Of a stretch of DNA of 34,409 bases, positions 29,187-34,409 are shown in pieces. The DNA is taken from the NCBI RefSeq assembly GCF_001613065.1, contig NZ_BDBQ01000123.1:1-34409 (forward strand). The letters run 5' to 3'. Numbering within the stretch: the stretch's first letter is position 1; every line of letters begins with the position of its first letter. The position numbers and the translations under genes are program-made. The stretch comes from Nocardia miyunensis NBRC 108239 (lineage in GTDB: Bacteria > Actinomycetota > Actinomycetes > Mycobacteriales > Mycobacteriaceae). The notes below the pieces were generated by a model, which was not told where the DNA came from, ran no database searches, and saw nothing but the letters and a program-made list of their open reading frames with translations.

Positions 29187-30191
29187 TTACCCCGCTGCGG
29201 CCACGTCGTACGGCAGCCGCGCGGGGACGAGCACTCCCGGCTCGGACTCCTCGTCCTCCGGTTCGGAAACCGCGAATCGCCGCTTACCCGCGGTTTTCGC
29301 CGAATACATGGCTCGGTCGGCGCTGCGTAGCAGGTCGGAGAACTCACAGGCGCGTCCGGGCGGGCAGTACGCGGTGCCGACGCTCGCCGACACTGGAACC
29401 GGGCCCGAGGCGGTGGGCACCGGATCGTTCAGCGCGGCCAGCACCCGCATTGCCACGTCACCGAGGGTGTTGCGGCGAGCCGAGAGCGCCAGCACGAATT
29501 CGTCGCCGCCGTACCGGCAGGCCACCGTGTCCTGCGGGCAGGTGACCCGTAGCCGACGCGAAATCTCCACCAGCACTTCGTCTCCGACGCTGTGCCCGTA
29601 TCGGTCGTTGATCTGTTTGAAATCGTCCACGTCGATCAGCAGCAGGCCGACGCCGCGCGAACGGTCCGCCGCCATCAGGCGCACCCGCTCCTGTAGGAGG
29701 GAGCGATTGGCCAGATCGGTGAGCGCGTCGTGGGTGGCCTCGTGACGTAGCTGGTGGTGCAGCTCCGCGATCTCCTGGACCCGCACCGAGACCCGCTCCT
29801 CGAGGTTGGCCTCCTGCTGCTCGAGCGCCTGCTGCTGCAGCGCCTCGGCGTAACTCTCGATGGCGTGACTGGCCACGAGCGGCCAGCGGGTGGCCACGAG
29901 CGAACCGTGATATCCGGGTGCGAAGCCGAGTAGAGCGCGGCTGGCGGGAGCGAGCATGCGGGTGCGGTCGAAGGGCGCCTCGGCCAGCCGCCGCCCGATG
30001 CTGCGGGCCGACCGGACCGGGAACGGCTCAGAACGGGCCAGATCGAGTAGTTCGTTGATGAGCGAGGCGAACACTCGCTGGAGATGTTCGGGCGGGACGG
30101 TCAGCCCGCTGCTGCGATAGACCGCGGAGACCCAGTCCCGAGACGTCGTGGCGACCGCGGCGGCGGTCACGGGATCGAGTTCGGTGAGCAT
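29187..30191 (-). CDS. GGDEF domain protein, probable diguanylate cyclase
   Basis: A 334-residue soluble protein. The first 110 residues are a helical domain without a family I recognise, followed by a coiled coil (LQQQALEQQEANLEERVSVR, near 120-150). The GGDEF domain runs from about 158 to 310, with DALTDLANRSLLQERV, DVDDFKQINDRYGHSVGDEVL and the active-site RYGGDEFVLAL, so it can make cyclic di-GMP from GTP. The RxxD inhibitory site expected just upstream is absent (CPQD), and one extra residue lies before RYGGDEF. The ATG at 30191 has GAGGTGAG upstream; a GTG at 30200 is possible. Confidence 0.9.
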   Translation of the reverse strand: MLTELDPVTAAAVATTSRDWVSAVYRSSGLTVPPEHLQRVFASLINELLDLARSEPFPVRSARSIGRRLAEAPFDRTRMLAPASRALLGFAPGYHGSLVATRWPLVASHAIESYAEALQQQALEQQEANLEERVSVRVQEIAELHHQLRHEATHDALTDLANRSLLQERVRLMAADRSRGVGLLLIDVDDFKQINDRYGHSVGDEVLVEISRRLRVTCPQDTVACRYGGDEFVLALSARRNTLGDVAMRVLAALNDPVPTASGPVPVSASVGTAYCPPGRACEFSDLLRSADRAMYSAKTAGKRRFAVSEPEDEESEPGVLVPARLPYDVAAAG

Positions 30192-30691
30192 GGCGCTCAC
30201 CTCACGCAGACGTCACGGGGCGCGGCGGGCGCGCCGACTGTGCTCTCCGGACGACAACCCTCCGGATCGTGCCTACTGCTATGCGGTCCGCTCCACCTAG
30301 CTCGGTGCATGCTCACCGCCCCCTTTCCAGATACCCCCGTCCGGCAAAAAGGATCCTAGCAAGCCACCCGACTCCGAAAAATGCTGTTTTCCAACCTCTT
30401 CGGGAATTCGGCGAATGGCAACGAGTAGGTCATCGTCACGAGAGCTGCGGTGTTACGCCCGCGCCCAGCGTGTCTTCCGCGACGCGCCGAACACATCGTG
30501 TCGACCTGGTGGGTGATTGATGTGACATCCGTCTCGTCCACATCGGGCGCGCCCGATTCGCGACGGTCCCATCCGGGTGATATCGCGGTGTGGCACCGCC
30601 CCTGGCAGGGCGATTGGCATTTCCGAAGTGAGGTTCGGTACAGTCTCAGTCGCAGACGACATCGAGGCGATCCCGTCGGTGTCGTGTGCCT
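30192..30691. other. Intergenic stretch between the GGDEF gene and the tRNA pair
   Basis: 500 bases with no gene I can support. The left part should carry the promoter of the GGDEF gene; a CCGGAG motif occurs twice on the minus strand near 30250-30270. The right end carries a tRNA promoter. No riboswitch fold is evident to me. Confidence 0.4.
30614..30644 (+). promoter_or_regulatory. Probable promoter of the tRNA pair
   Basis: TTGGCA (30614-30619) and TACAGT (30639-30644) are separated by 19 bases and lie about 48 bases upstream of the first tRNA. The -10 is good; the spacing is longer than ideal. Confidence 0.45.
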
Positions 30692-30762
<71 letters not shown>

Positions 30763-30783
30763 CTGTGGTCCATTCGGATCCTC

Positions 30784-30857
30784 CGGGATGTAGCGCAGCT
30801 TGGTAGCGCATCCGCTTTGGGAGCGGAGGGTCGCAGGTTCAAATCCTGTCATCCCGA
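30784..30857 (+). tRNA. tRNA-Pro (anticodon TGG)
   Basis: A 74-base tRNA: acceptor CGGGATG pairs with CATCCCG, D-arm GCGCAGCTTGGTAGCGC, anticodon stem CCGC/GCGG with loop TTTGGGA (TGG at 30818-30820) and T-arm GCAGGTTCAAATCCTGT. Discriminator A. It follows tRNA-Gly by 21 bases, so both probably share one transcript; the pairing is the one I recall near tig in mycobacteria. Confidence 0.96.
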
Positions 30858-30874
30858 CTGTAATTTCTTGTGGT

Positions 30875-31918
30875 TCAACGAGATCCGGTCGCATCGGACT
30901 CGGAGCCCGTTTCGGGCGCGGCGATTTCCGGCTGATTCCGCGGCTCGGATACCGCCGCTGTCGGTCCTGGCAAACCAGCCGCATCCAGTGCCGCGGCGGT
31001 GATCTCGCGGCCCCCGGCGATGACCTCGGCGGCGCGGTGGAAGTCCAGGGTGCGGCAGATCGAGCGGGGGATTTCGATCAGCAGGTCCGGGGGCTGGGCG
31101 GCCAGCTGGTGACGGGTCAGGGCAGCCTGCATGACGTCGAGGGAGCGGTTGAGCAGGTCGACGCGGCCCAGTCTCGGTGCGGCGGGCGAGGTTTCGGCTA
31201 CCCGATGGTGGGGCTCGCCGATGATCTGCGGTGTTCCGCCGAAGCGGCCGATGATGGTCGAGGTCATCTGGGCGGCGCCGCGGCGGATGCGGTCGACCCA
31301 TTCGTCGATCGCGCCGGGCTCTTTGGGCGCGGTCCTGTCGTGCGGAGGGCCGGGGAGCGGATCGTTGCCGGTGAGGCTGACGCCGATGGTGATGTCGGCG
31401 TCCTGGATGGCCAGGGTCGGGACCACCGGGAGCGGGTCGAGGATGCCGCCGTCGGCCAGCACCCGCTCACCGATCACCAACGGTGAGATGACCCCGGGAA
31501 TCGCGATGGACGCGCGGATGGCGGTATCGACCGGACCGTGCTGGAACCACACCGATCGGCCGCTGGTCAGATCGGTGGCGACGGCTGTGTAGGGGATCGG
31601 GAGTTCCTCGATGAGGGTGTCGCCCAGCATTTCCCGGATGCGGCCCAGGATCTTCGCCGCGCGGATCGCGCCGGGCTCGGAGAACGAGGGATCCAGCAGG
31701 CGCACCACCTCGAACTGATTCAGCGTGGTCGCCCAGTCCGTGTAATCCTCCAGCTTCCCGGCGGCGAACACACCGCCCACCAATGCGCCCATCGACGATC
31801 CGGCGACACCGGCGATCTCGAACCCACGCGCCTGCAACTCCCGGATGACGCCCACGTGCGCGTACCCCCGGGCGCCACCGCTGCCCAGGGCGAGGATCAC
31901 TCGCTTCGGTCCGGCCAT
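30875..31918 (-). CDS. Patatin-like phospholipase family protein (RssA/NTE type)
   Basis: A 347-residue protein with a complete patatin active site: oxyanion loop GSGGARGYAHVGV near residues 12-24, nucleophile Ser42 in GSSMG and catalytic Asp156 in ADGG. It should hydrolyse acyl esters of lipids in the cytoplasm or at the membrane. The bacterial RssA-like group is common in mycobacteria and nocardiae. The last 40 residues are Pro/Glu-rich and probably disordered. ATG at 31918 is chosen because it gives the usual short leader before the first strand; upstream codons have no ribosome binding site. It runs toward the tRNA genes and is divergent from the Nudix gene. Confidence 0.9.
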   Translation of the reverse strand: MAGPKRVILALGSGGARGYAHVGVIRELQARGFEIAGVAGSSMGALVGGVFAAGKLEDYTDWATTLNQFEVVRLLDPSFSEPGAIRAAKILGRIREMLGDTLIEELPIPYTAVATDLTSGRSVWFQHGPVDTAIRASIAIPGVISPLVIGERVLADGGILDPLPVVPTLAIQDADITIGVSLTGNDPLPGPPHDRTAPKEPGAIDEWVDRIRRGAAQMTSTIIGRFGGTPQIIGEPHHRVAETSPAAPRLGRVDLLNRSLDVMQAALTRHQLAAQPPDLLIEIPRSICRTLDFHRAAEVIAGGREITAAALDAAGLPGPTAAVSEPRNQPEIAAPETGSESDATGSR

Positions 31919-32005
31919 CACCACATCGTAGGGTGGCCGCCGCGGCGGATTCCCGAGCGTCCGGGCGTCCGGTACGGGCCTGAGCGTGAAATATAGACTC
32001 CGGCC

Positions 32006-32479
32006 ATGAAATTCAGCGCCGGAGTACTGCTGTTCCGCCGCGCGTCCGGGATCGAGGTGCTGCTCGGGCATATGGGCGGTCCGCTGTGGGCTCGCAAGGA
32101 CCTGGGGGCCTGGTCGATTCCCAAGGGGGAATACGATCCGGAGTCCGAGGTCGCGCGGGCGGCGGCGGCGCGGGAATTCACCGAGGAACTGGGAATGCCG
32201 GTGCCCGATGGGGAGTGGATCGAACTCGGCGAGGTTCGATACGGCAGCGGTCGCGGCAAGAAAGAGGTCACCGTCTGGGCGGTCGAGGCGAATCTCGATA
32301 CCACACAGGTGAATCCGGGTATCTTCGAGATGGAATGGCCGCCGCGATCGGGCCGGATGCGGCAGTTCCCGGAGATCGATCGCGCCGAGTGGTTCGATAC
32401 GGCCATCGCGCACGACAAGCTCGGCGCGGGGCAGCGGCCCTATCTGGACCGGCTCACCGAACATCTCGCGGTCCGCTGA
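32006..32479 (+). CDS. Nudix hydrolase
   Basis: A 157-residue protein of the Nudix superfamily. It starts FSAGVLLFRRASGIEVLLGHMGGP and has the box with AAAREFTEELGM, giving the REXXEE metal-binding helix. Between the initial Gly (PKGEYDP) and the REFTEELG core there is one residue more than in the textbook GX5EX7REUXEEXGU pattern. The family hydrolyses nucleoside diphosphates linked to another moiety; the W(S)IPKGEY form is typical of the AP4A/MutT-like actinobacterial group. ATG at 32006, 87 bases from the divergent patatin gene start. Confidence 0.9.
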   Translation: MKFSAGVLLFRRASGIEVLLGHMGGPLWARKDLGAWSIPKGEYDPESEVARAAAAREFTEELGMPVPDGEWIELGEVRYGSGRGKKEVTVWAVEANLDTTQVNPGIFEMEWPPRSGRMRQFPEIDRAEWFDTAIAHDKLGAGQRPYLDRLTEHLAVR

Positions 32480-32485
32480 TGCGTC

Positions 32486-32539
32486 TGCAGGAAATGCGCA
32501 GTCGCCTTGCAGGAATCTCCCAGCTTCGCTCGGTAGAGA
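32486..32539 (+). promoter_or_regulatory. Histidine kinase promoter region with direct repeat
   Basis: TGCAGGAA occurs at 32486-32493 and 32508-32515, a 22-base period. TAGAGA (32534-32539) lies seven bases before the GTG start, suggesting a leaderless transcript. OmpR-type response regulators often bind such direct repeats. Confidence 0.4.
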
Positions 32540-32546
32540 TAGGCCG

Positions 32547-34052
32547 GTGACTACCGTATTCCGGCGCACCCGGGCGATGCTTGGCCGGCGTGTGTCGGCG
32601 GTTCCGCTGCGTATCGCGCTGGTCGTCGCCATGGTGAGCCTGGCCGGGGTGGTCCTGGCCGCCTCCGGAATCGCGGTGACCTCCTCGCTGTCGAAATCCC
32701 TGACCGACCGCACCGACGAGCAGTTGTTCGACGCCGCGCACACCTGGGCCCGGCCCACGCCGATGAAGTTGATCAGCACCGGCGACGGAGAGATGACCTG
32801 GGTGCCCGCGGATGTGAACGCCCCGCCGGAGAGACTGTCCTCGGCCGAGCAACCGCACCGTTTCTTCGAGCTGCGTCGCGGTCCCGATGGGGAGCTGTAT
32901 CGCATTCAGCCCGACAAGACCGCGTCGATGCCGAAACTGTCCGGGCTGACCGCGCACACGCCGGTGACGGTGCCGTCCTCCGACGGTTCGGACACCAACT
33001 GGCGCGTTCTGCTGACCACCAACGCACACGGTTCGACCATCATCGGCCTGCCGCTCGACGACAATGTCGACACCGTCTCGAAACTGATCGGATTCGAGAT
33101 CGCCACCACCGTGGGCGCGCTGGTCCTGCTCGGCGCGGGCGGCTATCTGGTGGTCCGGCGCAGTCTGCGCCCGCTGAGCCAGGTGGAGGAGACCGCGGCC
33201 GCGATCGCCGGTGGTGATCTGAGCCGTCGCGTCCCGGTGCGTGACGTGGACACCGAGGTCGATCATCTCGCCCGTTCGCTCAACGTGATGCTCACCCAGA
33301 TCCAGCACGGCGTCACCGCGACCGAGGCCTCGGAGGAGGCGGCGCGACGTTCGGAGGCCAAGATGCGGCAGTTCGTCGCCGACGCCAGCCACGAACTGCG
33401 CACCCCGTTGACGACCATCCGCGGTTTCGCCGAACTGTATCGCCAGGGCGCGAGCCAGGATCCGCAACTGGTGCTCGAACGTATCGAGGCCGAGGCGGGT
33501 CGGATGGGCCTGCTGGTGGAGGATCTGCTGATGCTGGCCCGCATGGACGCGCAGCGTCCGCTGGAATCGGTGTCGGTGGACATGCTGGCGTTGGCCGGTG
33601 ACGTGGTGCACGGCGCGCAGGCGATGAACGCCAAGCAGGACGGACCGGATCACCCTGTGGCACTGGATGTTCGGCCCGGTTCGGGCACGCTGGAGGTGCC
33701 TGGCGACGCGGCTCGGCTGCGGCAGGTGCTGGCGAATCTGGTCGGCAACGCGATGGCGCACACTCCGCCGGGGACGCCGGTGACGGTGCGGCTGACGCCC
33801 GGCGAGGACGCCGTGCGGATCGAGGTGAGCGACAAGGGCCCGGGGCTGGCGCCCGAGGCCGCCGCGCGCGTGTTCGAACGGTTCTATCGCACCGACGCCT
33901 CGCGTGCGCGGGCCAGCGGCGGCAGCGGATTGGGCCTGTCTATCGTGCAGGCATTGGTGACCGCGCACGGCGGTACGGTCGCTGTGGACAGTGCACCGGG
34001 CGAGGGTGCGACGTTCACCGTCGTACTGCCGCGCACCCGTCCCGAGCAGTGA
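32547..34052 (+). CDS. HAMP-domain sensor histidine kinase
   Basis: A 501-residue membrane kinase. The first membrane segment is at about 20-42, an extracytoplasmic sensor region at about 43-175, the second membrane segment at about 180-200, then a HAMP domain (RRSLRPLSQVEETAAAIAGGDLSRR). The phospho-acceptor is His282 in DASHELRTPLTTIRG. The ATPase has N box LANLVGNAMAHTPPG, G1 SDKGPGLA and G2 GGSGLGLSI. This is the TrcS/PrrB-like actinobacterial type. GTG at 32547. Unusually, no response regulator gene precedes it; the upstream neighbour is a Nudix gene and the downstream one a glycosyltransferase. Confidence 0.94.
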   Translation: MTTVFRRTRAMLGRRVSAVPLRIALVVAMVSLAGVVLAASGIAVTSSLSKSLTDRTDEQLFDAAHTWARPTPMKLISTGDGEMTWVPADVNAPPERLSSAEQPHRFFELRRGPDGELYRIQPDKTASMPKLSGLTAHTPVTVPSSDGSDTNWRVLLTTNAHGSTIIGLPLDDNVDTVSKLIGFEIATTVGALVLLGAGGYLVVRRSLRPLSQVEETAAAIAGGDLSRRVPVRDVDTEVDHLARSLNVMLTQIQHGVTATEASEEAARRSEAKMRQFVADASHELRTPLTTIRGFAELYRQGASQDPQLVLERIEAEAGRMGLLVEDLLMLARMDAQRPLESVSVDMLALAGDVVHGAQAMNAKQDGPDHPVALDVRPGSGTLEVPGDAARLRQVLANLVGNAMAHTPPGTPVTVRLTPGEDAVRIEVSDKGPGLAPEAAARVFERFYRTDASRARASGGSGLGLSIVQALVTAHGGTVAVDSAPGEGATFTVVLPRTRPEQ

Positions 34053-34132
34053 CGATCCCGGTGGATCGGCTCCCAGGTATCTCGCAGCTCCGATCCAGTA
34101 CCTACCAAGGCTGACCGGCGAATCTTGGTGAC

Positions 34133-34409
34133 ATGACCGAGACTTCGACCGTTACCGCTTCGAACCGCAGTGGCGCAGCGGTTACCGCGCCCGTCCTGGA
34201 CGTGGTTATTCCCGTCTACAACGAGGAACGTGATCTCGGCGTCTGCGTGCGCCGCCTGCACGAGTTCCTCGGCGACGGATTCCCGTTCAGCGCGCGGATC
34301 ACCATCGCCGACAACGCCTCCACCGACGCCACCCTCGATGTCGCGAACTACCTCGCGGCCGAGCTGGATGGCGTGCGGGTGGTGCATCTGGACCGTAAGG
34401 GCCGCGGCC
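34133..34409 (+). CDS. Family 2 glycosyltransferase, 5' part only
   Basis: The first 92 codons are present and the frame is open at the window edge. After a Thr/Ser-rich leader the GT2 start is clear: LDVVIPVYNEERDLGVCVRRLHEFL, then ITIADNASTDATLDVANYLA and VVHLDRKGRG, as in dolichyl-phosphate-mannose/glucose synthase-like enzymes that use a nucleotide sugar at the inner membrane face. Kinase genes of this type are often followed by such a GT2 gene (sometimes fused to GtrA) in actinobacteria. ATG at 34133; the full length is unknown. Confidence 0.88.
   Translation, partial: MTETSTVTASNRSGAAVTAPVLDVVIPVYNEERDLGVCVRRLHEFLGDGFPFSARITIADNASTDATLDVANYLAAELDGVRVVHLDRKGRG

Noticed and set aside
30192..30400. 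Possible riboswitch in front of the GGDEF gene
   Set aside because: Repeated CCGGAG motifs are present, but I could not form a consistent conserved riboswitch fold; a covariance-model search for c-di-GMP and other classes would be decisive.
31919..32905. Upstream extension of the patatin-like protein frame
   Set aside because: It runs antisense through the whole Nudix gene and part of the histidine kinase, both with clear family motifs.

Overview
The window is chromosomal DNA of a high-GC actinomycete, most likely Nocardia or a close mycolic-acid relative. GC-rich codons, many GTG/TTG starts and several apparently leaderless genes fit this. Gene content also fits: from memory, many genes correspond to the Mycobacterium tuberculosis segment Rv2464c-Rv2476c (gdh, thioesterase, Rv2474c-type protein, HNH protein, glbO, aglA, ctaJ/DUF5130, pepN, mycothiol-dependent reductase, rpiB, nei2). 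Other gene blocks are inserted between these backbone genes. No IS element, prophage, CRISPR array or rRNA was seen.

Layout. 1-3024: 3' end of the large NAD-glutamate dehydrogenase, a thioesterase and a conserved unknown protein. 3057-5728: PAP2 phosphatase, then an AzlC/AzlD amino-acid exporter divergent from an XRE-cupin regulator. 5741-9920: HNH protein, truncated haemoglobin O, alpha-glucosidase, and two proteins tied to the cytochrome bcc-aa3 supercomplex (CtaJ and a DUF5130 protein). 10004-13124: a hydantoin/allantoin-type racemase and NCS1 permease with a GntR regulator; a 20-bp direct repeat lies in front of the permease. 13203-13602: remains of a biotin synthase gene. 13783-15418: the most interesting cassette, a PopR/ClgR-like XRE regulator ending in YALAA, convergent with two clpP genes, one of which has lost its catalytic serine; the same 14-bp palindrome sits in front of the regulator and in front of the clpP pair. 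15853-19590: pepN and purC, divergent, both with TTG starts. 19660-23573: Uma2-type protein, an ECF42-type sigma factor with its YCII/DGPF partner, and a ferredoxin-reductase-like flavoprotein. 23723-27033: mycothiol-dependent DsbA-like reductase, M48 peptidase, rpiB and an Fpg/Nei glycosylase. 27057-30191: a small winged-helix protein divergent from a TetR regulator, a membrane-anchored protein with a Gly/Tyr/Asp repeat tail, and a GGDEF protein. 30692-30857: tRNA-Gly(TCC) and tRNA-Pro(TGG). 30875-34409: patatin-like lipase, Nudix hydrolase, a histidine kinase without an adjacent response regulator, and the start of a family 2 glycosyltransferase cut by the window edge.

The main candidate system is the self-regulated accessory Clp protease: an active/inactive ClpP pair, a regulator likely degraded by a Clp protease, and shared operator sites, which together suggest a feedback loop. 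All functional statements rest on reading motifs and remembered family knowledge; no database search was run.
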